From: Liolophura sinensis
Lineage: Eukaryota > Mollusca > Polyplacophora > Chitonida > Chitonidae
Length of the DNA: 64,000 nucleotides
Reading direction: 5' to 3'
Assembly: GCF_032854445.1 (NCBI RefSeq)
Contig: NC_088301.1
Location: forward strand, 34,213,187 to 34,277,186
The translations under genes and the position numbers were made by a program. Below are positions 10,196-22,429 of the stretch, in pieces. Under the pieces are notes generated by a model. The model saw only the letters and a program-made list of their open reading frames with translations, was not told the origin of the DNA and did no database searches. How positions within the stretch are numbered: the stretch's first letter is position 1; each line of letters opens with the position of its first letter.

Positions 10196-12510
10196 CAGAA
10201 AGATTAAAACTGTGTTCGTCTTAAATTCTTGAATCAGATGTTTAAAAAATGACGAAATCGCACGTTATTTGTTATATTACTTTTGGGTTATTAATTTCAT
10301 CCTTGTTAATGTCAAAAGAGTATTTAATTGGCATACAAATCTTAAATTTTTCACTGTTTGTTGCATGCACACATCAAAGCTTATTCCACTATTGAATGAA
10401 CCAAACATTTACTTCAAAAATTACAATTTCCATTCGTCCTGAAGTTGTTTTTTCGCCGGACTTTCTTCTCGTTGTTGTTTCTTTTGGAAATGTTCGCCTT
10501 AGGTAGAGTTATGAGGGGAGTGAATACGATTTGATTAACTGTTTTGTTGGATTTAACTCACGGCTCCTAGCATCACGGAGCACTTGTTCCAGATTCCTTG
10601 AGGTCAGATGTTGACACCAAAAATACCCTGCTTGGGTAGGAATCCTGCACAGATCTTATCAGTAGACCGGAAATAACATGTCTCAACAAATTGTTGTTAG
10701 TTTCCTACCGAATATTTCACGTTCTTTACTGGAGAGCCCTTTACCTCCTCAAGTACAAAACCATGAAGTTTCGTAAATTGTAAAATCTGAATATCTTTTG
10801 TCCCATGAGATTATCGGCTGCCTTCTTTATTGCTTTACTTCGACATATGTGATCCTTTGCGGTGATTAGATTTTAAACGGCTTTTCACAGCTCCACCACT
10901 TGTCTGTGTGAAGCCATTCAGCCTGATTTGAGAGTGTCAGCTGATAACATAGCCACTTTGTTGATCTCAGCAGGTGTAAGTGACATCAAGGGGCGGTAAC
11001 TGTGTACCAGCTTCCTTAAAAGCGGCTATATGAATCGGTTATACTGATTAGAATATTCCGTTGAATTATACAGATAATAACTGATATTGACAGAGACCAC
11101 GCTATGGTAAGAGATATCACTGTTTACTTTGGCTGTAGTAGGCCTATGGAAGGCTGCAATTTGAAATGAAAAAATGGAAATCGTTGAAAATATCACATAT
11201 CAATAATATCTAGTGTCACGTATCTACCTTTAATATTAATTTAAAATGTCTCAACATAATTAACCAGTCGTGGATTGCCATATTGCAACACTGTGGAAAT
11301 ATTTTTCAGAAGAAGTCAGTTTCTTCAAGACCTAAAGTGTGCAAAAAGTGTATGTGACGAATACCCATAGAATACATGTATAAGAAACAGCCTACCCTAC
11401 GCTAAAATTAATCTTCAACAGCGTATATGTTAACTATATCTTTGTGGAAAATCTTAAATCTTAAAGAATGAACGAGTGAATGAATGCTTGGGGTCGTACT
11501 TAAATAATTAAATAATGCTCAGAGGTCTTTTTCAGAATTCAAAAGACATTAATTATGCAAACCGCCAAAGAATGAACAAAATATATAAATATGAGATTAT
11601 TCCGGATTCATGCAAAGAGGAGAGTAGTCAATAGTTTTAAATAATGGTGGAGATTCTTTATCTGACTTCAGCGAAAACGTCATTTCTACCGCCTCAACTA
11701 AGGATTTAAATGTGTGTTCTGACACTGGTGCAATTTTAATTGTAAAGTAACCGTTTTGATTACACTGACATCACAAAAGCATATATATTCTTTCTAACTT
11801 CAATGATTTGCTATATACGTCTAACCTAACCAATATCTACCCCATTGAAGAATTAAAATTCGCAATGTATAAGCACTATAACGATACTTGAAGCCACGTT
11901 AGAACTAAATACACAAAATCGAATCTTGTCATTCACTGTAATATGTCTTAAAGTTGCTTTTCACATTAAAACATTGTAATGCTATATGGCCAGATACTTA
12001 TTTATAAGTTATCATGTATTTGAAAGATAAAATTTGACAGGGAGCGATCACGTTTTTCCTATATATGATTTTAGGGAACTTATGCCTACACCTATATGCT
12101 GCAATTAGATCTCCCTAAAATAGTACCAATGCCTATTAAGTAGTGGAAGAAACCCTGTCTACTATATAAAAACAGATTAAAGTAAATACATCAGTAAATT
12201 TCTGTATCTTATGGTTAGAAAAATGAATCGGAAATAATACATTTAGAATGTAGACCTGCAACTGGAGGAGAGACTGTAGTTCATGTTGTCCCTGCTGTTT
12301 GAGGAATATGCTATCTCTAACATGTACATATTTATCCATTGATAAGTGGCTTTGCCTCGTGCTCGCTGTGGATATAGACTCTTCGTTTCCGTTCCTGCCT
12401 CGCGCGTCCAGTTGTCAACAAAAGATGAACTTTTGTTTACTCCTTACCATTTCGAGGGTGGTCCCTAAGACCGGATTACTACATATGAATCCATAAACTG
12501 CGCTTGTCAG
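10196..12510. other. AT-rich intergenic DNA
   Basis: No ORF, RNA gene or recognised repeat is supported here. Short ORFs near 12136-12496 look random. Confidence 0.4.
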
Positions 12511-12870
12511 CTATCCTAAGCTGTCATCCAATCTTGTCTTGTCTGTTTGCCTTTTGCCTATTTCGAGGGTGACACTACGAAAAAAATCACGTTGCCCTGC
12601 GTCCAGCTGACAGTAAAAAATGACATGGAAATAGTGCTCTTGCGTTACCAGAGCGTCCGGTCGACCTTGGTATTTGTAATCTTCATCCGGCAGATAAGGG
12701 AGTGCAACTGAGGACACGGGGCGCCACGCGATCTCTCCGCCGCAACACCCCCGCGAACAGAGGTCGTCTAGAGATGACCTCCCAGCATCTTCACCATCAT
12801 CAGCGGAAGTTCGGGGTTTCCTTAAAATGGCTGACAAAGCATTTGTCTTTAACAACCCATTAAATGCCAT
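12511..12870 (-). CDS. Hypothetical 119-residue ORF or exon, unidentified
   Basis: This minus-strand frame opens MAFNGLLKTNALSAILRKPR, continues with an acidic segment (ADDGEDAGRS) and a Cys cluster (DLCSRGCCGGE), then LPYLPDEDYKYQGRP and a C-terminal QLDAGQRDFF. It stands out because the DNA is clearly richer in GC than its surroundings and the composition is protein-like. I recognise no family. The Cys pattern superficially resembles an insulin/relaxin A chain, but there is no signal peptide, B chain or dibasic site. It may be one exon, with the 3' part past a splice site not coding, or a chance frame in a conserved non-coding island. Confidence 0.22.
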   Translation of the reverse strand: MAFNGLLKTNALSAILRKPRTSADDGEDAGRSSLDDLCSRGCCGGEIAWRPVSSVALPYLPDEDYKYQGRPDALVTQEHYFHVIFYCQLDAGQRDFFRSVTLEIGKRQTDKTRLDDSLG

Positions 12871-13461
12871 CCATTTGCCAGGTTTTGCAAAACGAGGTTC
12901 AGTGATGCTTTTCTGTTAGAAAATCAGTTACATAAATTATGGTTAATTAGAAAATAAGTGATGCAAATTTTAGAACCACGTCAACACACAGTGAAACACG
13001 TCATTGCTTTTAAGATATACAATTTCAATAAACTTGCTTAAGTATAAGACTTCGCCGAGTAAAGTAAAGCATCACACCATCCCCAATGTTGAGAGTTTCA
13101 ATTTAGATGCCATAAGCGGGTAAGACTTATTAACGAATTGTAACAAAAACCGTTGAATGAACTGGTGTTATTATTTGAAAAGGCTATGATTCACTACATA
13201 TTTAGTAGACTTTATAGATCATCAAGAAAACAAAGAAATTTAAATGACTACATACCTAAACCTCGATTAAGACATACAAATAAAGACATAGCATAGGTAG
13301 TTAAACCAGAGCAAAGAGGATAGCGTGACGTTTGACAAATGGCCACACGTATAATCGGGGATATCCGGCCAGAGTTTGAGTTTTATTCTAATTGCTCATT
13401 TAAATGATTAAAAAATAGCAAATCACATGCCCCATTGCTCCATGACTTGAGCAGAATTTTA

Positions 13462-13513
13462 GATGTCACTGGTCTAGAAATACTCAAAATGCTGTGTTGT
13501 CATCACATGTAAT
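13462..13513 (-). repeat. Repeat family C, 5'-end fragment
   Basis: The reverse complement matches the 5' end of family C (ATTAAATGTGACGACAACAC then AGCATTTTGAGTA, TCTAGACCAGTGAC) at most positions. See the copies at 30045 and 59160. Confidence 0.7.
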
Positions 13514-13761
13514 GTACACCAACATAAAAAGCAATGCAAAGTGACCAGGTCTCGGGGATGCTTAGTCAACCAGGAAAATCCTGGTTTATGCAGGAAAAAG
13601 ATCAACATTAGCTTCGTTTGGCCAGTTATCTCGAAAAGAAAATTGGTTGTTGCAAAAAGCCTAACGAAAACATTACCTTATAAATCTGTGCACATATACG
13701 TCATAATATTCATAGTAAACATTTTAAAATAATATTAGATAGAGAGATAGGGTAGGAAAAA

Positions 13762-13940
13762 AGGAAACAGGACTGGTTGGGCCGGTGTCAGTATAATGTG
13801 ACTATTTGGCAAGTCATATTTGGTGCCCTCGGTATGATAATTCAGCGGTGGCAGCCTGCACACTTAATGACTCTTCGTCGTCATAAGACTGAAAACTTGT
13901 TAAGTACGACGTAAAGCCCCAAGCAAACATACATACATAT
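13762..13940 (+). mobile_element. SINE family B, body and tail
   Basis: It carries the family B body AACAGGACTGGTTGGGCCGG, TGTCAGTATAATGTGAC and the tail AACTTGTTAAGTACGACGTA with AAGCCCCAAGCA followed by CATA repeats. The tRNA-like head is absent. Confidence 0.85.
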
Positions 13941-13974
13941 ATATAGGGAATATACAAATTCAGTGTTAAAGGGT

Positions 13975-14045
13975 GGGTTTGAACTCGCCCCTCGTGTATC
14001 CCAACGATTGAAAAGCAAGCATGCACCTCAACCACTCGTCCGCGG
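13975..14045 (-). repeat. tRNA-like repeat head, degenerate
   Basis: The reverse complement gives a tRNA-like arrangement with GGTTGAGGTGCATGCTTG and a B-box region ACGAGGGGCGAGTTCAAACC. A related sequence occurs at 60540-60615. It is probably the head of another tRNA-derived SINE and not a functional tRNA gene, as no cloverleaf can be closed by eye. Confidence 0.4.
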
Positions 14046-14499
14046 CTTGTTCTATTCCTTTGTGTAATGAAAGTTGTTTGATTATTTGCCCATTACGTTT
14101 ATATATATAGCTCCGGGATTTTAAACTAATAAAAAAAAAACAACAAAAACAACCCAGCTGGCGTAATAATGCACATGCATGCATAAGCTCTCTATCATAT
14201 TGATCTATAAGCAAAATGACATTGCGAGGTTGGTAATTATGTGTGCCCAGTCCCACGTTGGAAAGTTCATCAATTAGTTGCCACAGGTCAGTGGTTTAAA
14301 TCCCAATAGTCCAGTTTCCTCCCCTCACCTACATTATAAGTGAAAGTATCGTAACGTAATTGTCTTTAAAAACAAATTACACGCAAATAACTGCATGGAA
14401 ACAGTCGATTGTAATTGCACGCTGGTGTAAAACAGAGTGTAAAAATAGAATTCAATGCTGAAAAATGTCTGATAAGTCCAAAGCTCGATATTAAAGACT

Positions 14500-14760
14500 A
14501 TAGCATGAAGAGTAAAACGAGAGTAGTGACAACAGTTTGATGGTTGGCATTGGTCACATGCAGGTAATGCTTAAAAAGAAGCATTTAATGCAATGACGAC
14601 TGAGCATTTGAGTAAATTTAGGCCAAATTGCAATCAATATCACTGCATTTTTTACCTAATTCTGATGGGGCCATGGTTCTAAGGGCGGTCAATGTTGCTA
14701 CTCTTTATATTAAACAAACCTAGTTAGAAAAATGCAGTGATAATAGTAGAACTGTAATCA
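14500..14760 (+). repeat. Repeat family C copy
   Basis: This copy starts AAAGACTATAGCATGAAGAG, which is the inverted form of the family's 3' end, and continues GAGTAGTGACAACAGTTTGA. It then has GCATTTGAGTAAATTTAGGC and CACTGCATTTTTTACCTAAT typical of the middle. It suggests that the element has inverted ends. Confidence 0.6.
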
Positions 14761-14905
14761 TTATAATTAATAAACAATCACATAAAAATAATGTAAAGAG
14801 ATCAAGCAACGAGAATGCCTTGTCCGCCACCAGACTCCTGGTTCATGCAGGCATGCGCATATACCTAATAAGTTCGTCCAAAATGGTGCACTTTAGAGCT
14901 AAATT

Positions 14906-15015
14906 AAATATTACTGTGGGTTCTGAAATTTATATTTTGTTAGTCGGGTATCATCTCAAATATGAAATATTACTGTGGGTTCTGAAATTTATATTTTGTT
15001 AGTCGGGTATCATCT
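14906..15015 (+). repeat. Perfect 59-bp-period tandem duplication
   Basis: A 51-bp block (14906-14956, starting AAATATTACTGTGGGTTCTG) is repeated without change at 14965-15015, separated by 8 bp. The identity points to a very recent duplication or an assembly artefact. Confidence 0.97.
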
Positions 15016-16020
15016 TACAAATAAACCTCCAAATATCAGGTTTGTTTTAGGTCAAATACAGTCAGCAATTACAAATAAAAATAGGGAAAAATTTTGCAAA
15101 TGTACAATGAAATATTTGCGCTTATGTTCAAAAACGTTTTTATTGTCTGGTAGTTGTATCGAGCTTTCTCGTTTCTGTCCATATATACCGTCACCACTGC
15201 TTGTTTTGAAACAAGATACTTTCGACGGCTGATTACATCATGCCGGTACAAGCAAACAAGGTGATCGGGGGGCAAAGTGCCTTCAGGAAGCAGGGAACTG
15301 GGGCTGACCGCAGCTGCTGAACTGACACCCCTCAAGTGGCCTTGAGTTTGACAAGCTATTCTCAAAAACGACACGGCCAGTGGCAAGAGTGCGCAAAATA
15401 CGAGCCTCTGATTTTTGTGTGTTTTCGTGAGAATTGCAACCGAAAGGCAATTTTTCAAAACTCACGCTCGTGCAACGTTATCAGCCAGTCGTGTTAGACC
15501 CGAACGTGCCGATCACGCGACCCCGCGGTTACCATGCCAAACACGAGAGAACGCGAGAGGAGAAGGCACTGTACGAGGTCAGAGCCATTAAACAGGCACT
15601 CGTGCTGCCTGTCAATCTCTCGGCTCAGTTTGCGGTGCTAAATCTCTACAAACACACGCACAATAAATTTGAAACAGTAATTATACAGTTTAATTTTAGT
15701 TCTCGGCCAGGTTCGGATCCCACACGGCCTGTTTGGGTGGCAATGTTGTGTTATCATCCTCATGTGCTCACTTTGTTTTCACGCCACTGTCGTTATGTTG
15801 TCACATTTTGGACCCTCGCACTATAGCCTTCAATCTCTAGCCAACGGACATTTTGTCTCTCTTTCCAAGAACGACAACTCATTATTTGAAACAGATTTTT
15901 ACGGCTATTGCTAACTGGAATAATATATATCTGCCGCTTTCGTCTTTATGTAGACATATTTTGTCTTAAAATGGTACTTATTGTTGTCTCACTTGGTGCT
16001 CAGCTCTAACAGGTATGAGT
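15016..16020. other. Intergenic; moderately complex, both strands open
   Basis: Between about 15230 and 15830 the DNA is less AT-rich and open on both strands for 130 codons (plus 15434-15826, minus 15069-15458). Neither protein resembles a family I know. A B-box-like GGTTCGGATCCC occurs at 15711-15722 without a matching A box. It is possibly an old repeat. Confidence 0.25.
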
Positions 16021-16204
16021 AATGAAACAGGACTGGTTGGCCCGGTGTCGGTATTGTGTGATCCTGGGTGGGGTGTCATGACTGGTGTCTACGGCATTAT
16101 ACTTCAGTGGGACAGCACTTTGACAACAATGGACTCGCTGTCACTAATGAGTCCTCGTTGTCATCTCGCTGAAAGATTGAAAAACCCCAAGCATGCATAC
16201 ATAC
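16021..16204 (+). mobile_element. SINE family B, body and tail
   Basis: It starts AATGAAACAGGACTGGTTGG, has CCCGGTGTCGGTATTGTGTG and GGCATTATACTTCAGTGGGA, and ends CCCCAAGCATGCATACATAC. It is longer than the 13762 copy because the central GGTGTCTACGG segment is kept. The head is missing. Confidence 0.88.
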
Positions 16205-17206
16205 GTATTCTGTCGATGGTTATGTTTTGTTAAAGGTTATCCTCAGAGCATTTGACTGGCAAATAAGGCAATGTAACATGAGGGAGACCACCCTCCGCTG
16301 CCATTTGATTTAGTGGTTTTTTGCCGGCATACCACTCTTGTTCCAACACGGTCTTCTAGCATGGTACACGATTTGACTACTAATTTCACAAATTTACCAA
16401 TGACATATCTTACGCCCTTCAAACATCACAGAAAACCGCTTGATTGCTTCTCATTGTATGGTTCAGTCCTAGTTTCGTACTTTCTTACTTTCTAAATTCT
16501 TTTAAGGATTGTGTTAAAAGTCTTGCTGGGTATTCACCTTGCGTTTAGTGACCTGCATGGAACGTTAATAATGGGTGACGGCTGGTATACAGATGTCTGT
16601 TTGGACGCATAGATTCGAACATAGTGAGATTCGACATAGGCCTACATGACAGAAAACTGAGAAAGTAATCAACACAGCTTTCGCGAAACGCACACGTTTA
16701 CAAATGCTAGCTCAAGCACAGTGGGTCGCCTTCAGCGTACTTTACTGAGATTGAAAACTCTTACGATGCCCTAAAGAGTGTTAGTAGCTATAACACTTTC
16801 TTCCAAATTTATTTCCAGCTAGTACCAAGAAAACAAATTTGTAAAGCTTGTAATGTTATTTTCAAATTAGCTTACAGGCATCATGCCATTTCGTCTGGCT
16901 AATAGGTCTCTATTTTACAGTAGTCTTCTTCCAATATAAAACGCTATACAGCATTGAGAGTATAAAGAGAGCAACGACAACAGTTGAATAGTTCGCTAAT
17001 TGTACATAACTCAAACATTGTTAATAAAGCTTTTTATGCAACATCAGCTACACTAAAACCGATAACTCCAAAAGGTACTGGTTTATATCTCTGGAACTTT
17101 GTTGCATTTGTTAGATCATAATGAGTGTATTGACTTTAATCCGTGACACAAAATAATTATTCAGAAAGTACATGTTGTGGATGCGTCATAGAACTCATCG
17201 ACTTTA

Positions 17207-17449
17207 TTTTTTTGATTTATTTGACTGGCGTTTTACGCCGTACTCAAGAATATTTCACTTATACGACGGCGGCCAGCATGATGGAGGGTGGAAACCGGGC
17301 AGAGCCCAAGGATGCTGGCAGACCTTCCCTCGTACGGCCGGAGAGGAGGCCAACATGAACTGGACTTGAACTCACAGCGACCGCATTGTTGAGAGGCTCC
17401 TGAGTCATTGCGCTGCGCTAGCGCGCTAACCAACTGAGCCACGGAGGCC
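17207..17449 (-). mobile_element. SINE family A, full length with 14-bp target-site duplication
   Basis: This is a complete minus-strand copy: A/T-rich tail at low coordinate, GTTTTACGCCGTACTCAAGA, body with a shortened GGGCTCTGCCC-TTTCC part, B-box complement GGACTTGAACTC and A-box complement CCAACTGAGCCA. The direct repeat ACTCATCGACTTTA flanks it at 17193-17206 and 17450-17463, a perfect 14-bp duplication typical of LINE-assisted insertion. Confidence 0.96.
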
Positions 17450-17504
17450 ACTCATCGACTTTAAAATAAAGCTAATAAGTTTCACAATCATATGATCAGG
17501 CGAC

Positions 17505-17600
17505 TTTACGTGACGACAACACAGCATTTTTAGTAATTCTAAGCCACTGATGTTTAACACACTACAATTAACATCACTGAATTTTATTATATATAAAATT
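17505..17600 (+). repeat. Repeat family C, 5' part
   Basis: TTACGTGACGACAACACAGC, TTAGTAATTCTAAGCCACTG and ATGTTTAACACACTAC match the 5' end of family C (compare 59170). The rest is lost. Confidence 0.7.
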
Positions 17601-18399
17601 GTGCTCAACCCCCTAGATACATGTCTGGGTTTTTTTTTCTTTGTTGCTTGAAATATATCTTTCTCAGCTTTCTTCTTGGGGGTGCTTTAAAGTACAATTT
17701 TCTTAGAAAACTCAGCTTAAGTTTTCTGCAGTCGTGATATCAAGTGTGATAACTGTCACAACAACTTTGCGAGGGAAAGAGGAGCGTAAAGCTGATTCCG
17801 TGTTCAGAGTAAGTTCATTGATGACGTCATTTCCAGAAATTTCCCATCATTTATTGAAAACATGCCTGAAAAACATTTTTTTCTCTGACTTTCTTCGTTT
17901 CCCATTAATACTTACTATTCGTTTTGCAGTACCTAGCGAGGTATCCTTTAAGCCACGATGTTATATATGGGCGTTTAATGGAATAAAACTCTGAGTTATA
18001 AATTGGTAAGAGGCCATACTTCAGCGCCTGAAGTGTGGTAATTGATAAACGTGATAAATGTCTGACCAAATGTTTGCCAAGTATCACAGTAATTTCGCGA
18101 TGCTCTTATTTTAGTATCCATGTCATAATCATTTGGTTTAATTATACATTGACATTAATCTTACGATATTTGGATTGTTAGGAGATTGTTTAGCATGTAT
18201 TGTCGTTGTATTTTCTATCTCGTTGGAACAGCACTGAAATGAACTTTTGACAGCTGGCATGTAATTTATATGAAAGTAGCATGTTTATAACGCTATAATG
18301 TATGTATCTTTTATATTGTATTCCTGCATAAACCATGATTCTTCACTTGGATTAAACATGTCTGGCCCTTTTGCATTGCCTTCATGTTATAGTATACTG

Positions 18400-18600
18400 A
18401 ATGTTATGAAAAAACAACATTTTGAGTACCGGTAATTTTAATCTAGAGGAGTTATAAATTGTACTTAATATCACTACACTTTTGTTACCTAATTCTGCTT
18501 TGTGTCATGATAGTAAGAGGCGTGTAATTTGCTACTATTTAAGCATTTACATGAACAGTTAGAATAAAACCTTAACTAAGGTGAAAGAGGCTGTACACTC
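18400..18600 (+). repeat. Repeat family C, central part
   Basis: ACATTTTGAGTACC, TTTTGTTACCTAATTCTGCT, GAGGCGTGTAATTTGCTACT and CATTTACATGAACAGTTAGA followed by ATAAAACCTTAACTAAGG match the central part of family C. The 3' end is not kept. Confidence 0.75.
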
Positions 18601-19249
18601 TCAACGACATATGAACACATTTGTATCTCACGTTTTTCTGTCCATGTATAAAATTCATAGAATAAAACGCAAAAAACAAAATGCTACCTCTCAAGGCAAA
18701 TTGTTTTCCAAAACACCCCCATTTTACAGCCAGTTTAATCATTAAATCTGACAAGGGAAGAAAGTGAGAACGAAGAGATGCTTTTGAGTTTCAAGTATAT
18801 TAACAACAATAACCATCCATTTGTCAACGTACTGCATGGTTACAGTGTATATACCTAAAGGCACCTATTTAATAAATCTTTGACAAGAATAGCTGTGAAA
18901 CTTGTTTTCCATGTCACCATTTTTTTAATATCCCGTGATATAGGTAAATATTGTTTATTTCCTCTTATTTTCAATTGTTTTGATTATTACATTCATCAGA
19001 GATCTTTAAGAAAAAGCCAAAAGACTGAATAAATGATTATGGCTTTCAGCCATATATCGTGGAGATGAACTTTCTTGAGACTAATAATTCAGTCAGTATA
19101 TATTATATTCTTGTCGTTGCATCCCAATCCTTTTGGTGTTACAGGAAACCAAGGCTCCACTTGTTAGCCTTTAATATGCATCATCAGCTATTATTGAGTA
19201 TAATAATTAACAATCTGCACGTGACAGCAACAGAATAGGGACCTCTTGA

Positions 19250-19800
19250 GGGATGTTAAGGATAGTGGATGTTTTTCTGTTGGCTTCTTCTCTTTAGACC
19301 AGCATCCTAAGTCAGCTTAAAATTCATCAACTTAGAGGAGCTGCCGTGTGTCACGTGGCCAGCTACCCGCACCCTAGCCATCGATTCCAACGGCATGTTT
19401 AAGACACGAGAGAGGGGCAAATCATTGGCTTGATTACCACAGGAAATTATTCTGTTTCCTTCGACCTTTGTTTGGTTCCACCCTGCCTTACAATTCTTCT
19501 GACGTTTTTGAGTGCCGTGGACAATCCGCTTGCCACCCTTTTCTTAGATCCTCCTTTTGGGAAGAGGCAAATAAATTTACCGCGCTGTTTTTATTTCACT
19601 GGCTGACAGGGGCAGACGTGGCTTGAAGATTAATCCGCCAGAGTTTAACAGGGTGAAGTTTATTCATGTTTCTAACCCGTCCGCATTGAAACATCACGCC
19701 AACCATTGCCTTTCATTGCATAGCAAAGCGTAATTCGCCGAAAGAATTACAATTCCTGGCAAGGATCGTTTGGCTGTTAAAAGCCAAAATTACATTTTTT
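19250..19800. other. Complex non-coding island (candidate regulatory DNA)
   Basis: About 550 bp are less AT-rich, have few homopolymers and no ORF above 60 codons, and match no repeat elsewhere in the window. It includes CACGTG-like CCGTGTGTCACGTGGCCAGC and TTGGCTTGATTACCAC. In the flank of a developmental transcription factor this is the profile expected of a conserved non-coding element, but conservation cannot be tested here. Confidence 0.2.
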
Positions 19801-20114
19801 AATCGAGAGTCTTTAGAAATTGAGAGACCAAGGAAACAATGGCGACTTCTTGTTATTCCCGGGTAAATATTCCCTAGCAACCATCCAATGTTTTAAAGCC
19901 CGCATGGCATAAGCCCTAGTAGCCTTTACCGCAAACCCATGAAATCTCTCAGGTAACTGTAATAAGTCTGAAAGGACACATAAATACTCCGTTTGGATTA
20001 TGATACAATTGCATCCACACAAAAATATTGAATTCATTTGAGATACAAAATATTAATCATAGTCGGAAAATTACTGGAATTCAGAGATATGTACATCGTG
20101 TTAAGCACGCTTGC

Positions 20115-20325
20115 ATGCAGTGGTCTAAGGTTTCTCTTCCTGAATACCAGTAGCATTTGACAGCGTGCGCGTGTTCGAATCCACCTCTCGTGGGCTTTAT
20201 CAAAGCGGAAGGTTTTCTGCCGATGTGCGCTGTTTCTCACGGCTATTTCGGATTGTCCTCATCCATAAATGTTTATCTAATAAAATATTCCTGAGTTGGA
20301 CATAAAACACCAATCACTAGTTATA
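20115..20325 (+). mobile_element. Other tRNA-related SINE, diverged
   Basis: A B-box-like CGTGTTCGAATCCACC at 20170-20185 is followed about 130 bp later by AATATTCCTGAGTTGGACAT and AAAACACCAATC, close to the 3' tail of SINE family A. The middle differs, so it is a related family or a very old copy. Confidence 0.55.
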
Positions 20326-20329
20326 TTCC

Positions 20330-20570
20330 ATGAGTTTATTAAGGAAATATTCCATCAGGCTAAATGAGGGACGATTCCTTCAAATGTAACGTAAAATTAA
20401 CATTTACAAACTATACAGGTCCTCCATCGACCAAACGATCCTTATGTTACATGTATGATTCCGGGATGACTAATTATGGTTTCTTCCTCAGGAACTATAT
20501 TATATCATTATTTCATTACCGTATTAATAAAACGTACGGTAAAACATGTATTAAAGCAGCCGAGTATAAC
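20330..20570 (+). repeat. Repeat family D copy 1
   Basis: AGGAAATATTCCATCAGGCT, GATTCCTTCAAATGTAACGT and CTAATTATGGTTTCTTCCTC match 26905-27190 in the same order with many substitutions. It is followed directly by a family C 3' end. Confidence 0.5.
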
Positions 20571-20579
20571 ACAACGGAC

Positions 20580-20690
20580 ATTCCAAGCATTGCTACTTTT
20601 TAGTTGTGACCATTTGCCAACTATTACACTGTCGTCACTGTTCTGGTTTTACTCTCTTATATAATTTAGTCTTTTATATCATAATTGTAG
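20580..20690 (+). repeat. Repeat family C, 3' end
   Basis: CCATTTGCCAACTATTACAC, TGTCGTCACTGTTCTGGTTT and TACTCTCTTATATAATTTAG match the family C 3' end seen at 30280-30340 and 59385-59450. Confidence 0.7.
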
Positions 20691-22429
20691 CACCTGATTC
20701 AAATGTTAAGGAGCATTTGGAGGTGTTGATCGTTTCTACAAAAGTTCATGATCTGGTTGGCCGAGAGTCAATACAATGTGTTTGAACAGACGTCACAGGA
20801 AGTATATGAAATAAAAGTAGTCACATCCAAATTAGTCCATCCAGTTTAACCGCATTTAATTGTAACTCTTCATGTTAATGCTTAAATTTACTTACGGCGT
20901 ATATGGTTTCCAGCAGTATGCCATGGATAGAATTTAATAAAAAAAAATGCAGTGATGTTATATAGGAATGTAGATTTTTAGACATCCAGGATAGTATACT
21001 ATAAAAGATAACTCTATAATACTGTTCTACTGGACAATGTATATTATTTACTGACGTTGCGGCGACAACCTATCGCCTTCAACAGAGAAAGGTGTTAAAC
21101 AAAAGGAATTCCTATTTATACTGAAGTTACATACAAAACCAAAGCAAACAAACCAGTAGGTACAAGTTTCATGGTGAACACACTTCACGTTCATGGTTGA
21201 AATATACAATGGGTCTATACAATTTAAAACAATGAGACAACAGGAGCTGGTATATAGTGACCGAATTTGAATATAATACAGTTTTACATGAGTGAACAAA
21301 TTTTATCATGTTGAGGTACATTTGCACAAGCTAATTAACATTTTTTCAACACTGTGTCTCAGGTGTGTGCCAGGTTAAATCTGAGTACTCCATTGCGGTT
21401 GACAGTGGGATTTTTAACCTTTACGAAAATGGCTTCCTTAACCCCTCTCTCAAATCAGTGGGATTCTTTGGATAAAATATTTACGTTGTCCCCATTAAAA
21501 CCGTGGCCTGTATGATGTGTTCCAACAATTTCGTCTTAGGGCACCTTCTATCTTAATGAGCATACACACTCATTACATTTTTGGAAAGTTCAATACTGAA
21601 ACTCAGTGTAAATTACACCAGCAGGGGAACATAAAAGTGTACGCAAAGTTACATCTTCAGATCCTCACATGACAATTTGTGAGCTTGTCATGAATATATG
21701 GAGCTGTTGTGTAACGTAGTAGGCTACCTCTCTCATTTTCTTCAGCAGTTCGTAAGTGAGACATTCATTTCTAAATTAGGCTATTTGCCACTGCTCTGTC
21801 GTGATATTCATATCGGGGTGCTCACCGCGTGTGTGGCCAGTTATCCTCGGGTTATGCATGAAAGCAAACTTACAGCATGGCGGTTAATAACGTCAGAGGA
21901 GATCTTGGGTACCTCCACTAATTCCAAGGCTATGTCCGCGAGCGCCGACGAGTAACCAACGGTGTGTGTATAGCTGAATCTCTTTGGGGCCATGAAGCCA
22001 GCTAGGTATTTTTGGTGGCTAAAAGCGATAGCCATAGTGATGTAAGAAATAACTGCACCAGTTTTACTTTGTTATTCATACTTTTACCATTCTATACATC
22101 ACTGACTTCAATACCCAATTGTTCTAGTTTAATTCTGTTCAGTCTTAGAAAGGATCGTACAGGGCAACATCTGATCATCTTAACAACACTACAAAAGCTG
22201 TCTTTTGTTATAAATTGTTTTGCAACATTGTCTGTGTGATCCTTTGTATAGCAGACTGTATGGTATGTGGTTGCGAAGTAGTATTTCAGGAACATGTGAG
22301 TTTTCCCGTGAATCTCAGTGGTATCAACAGAGTATATGTGTTTTCTGCACCTACTTACGGTGCGTTCTTGAGATTTGGCAATGTTAAACTATACCCACAG
22401 CAGCTTTCTCTCACGTCGTGATCTGCTCC
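20691..22429. other. AT-rich intergenic DNA
   Basis: No gene, RNA or clear repeat could be supported. Short ORFs at 21698-22421 on both strands do not resemble known proteins. Confidence 0.35.

Noticed and set aside
12750-12770. Insulin/relaxin A-chain-like Cys pattern (CSRGCC) in the 12511-12870 ORF
   Set aside because: Spacing does not match the family pattern, and no signal peptide, B chain or cleavage site exists.
17143-17451. ORFs on both strands at SINE copies (also at 9026, 9980, 62330, 62414)
   Set aside because: They translate the SINE body and are the same peptide shadows at every copy.
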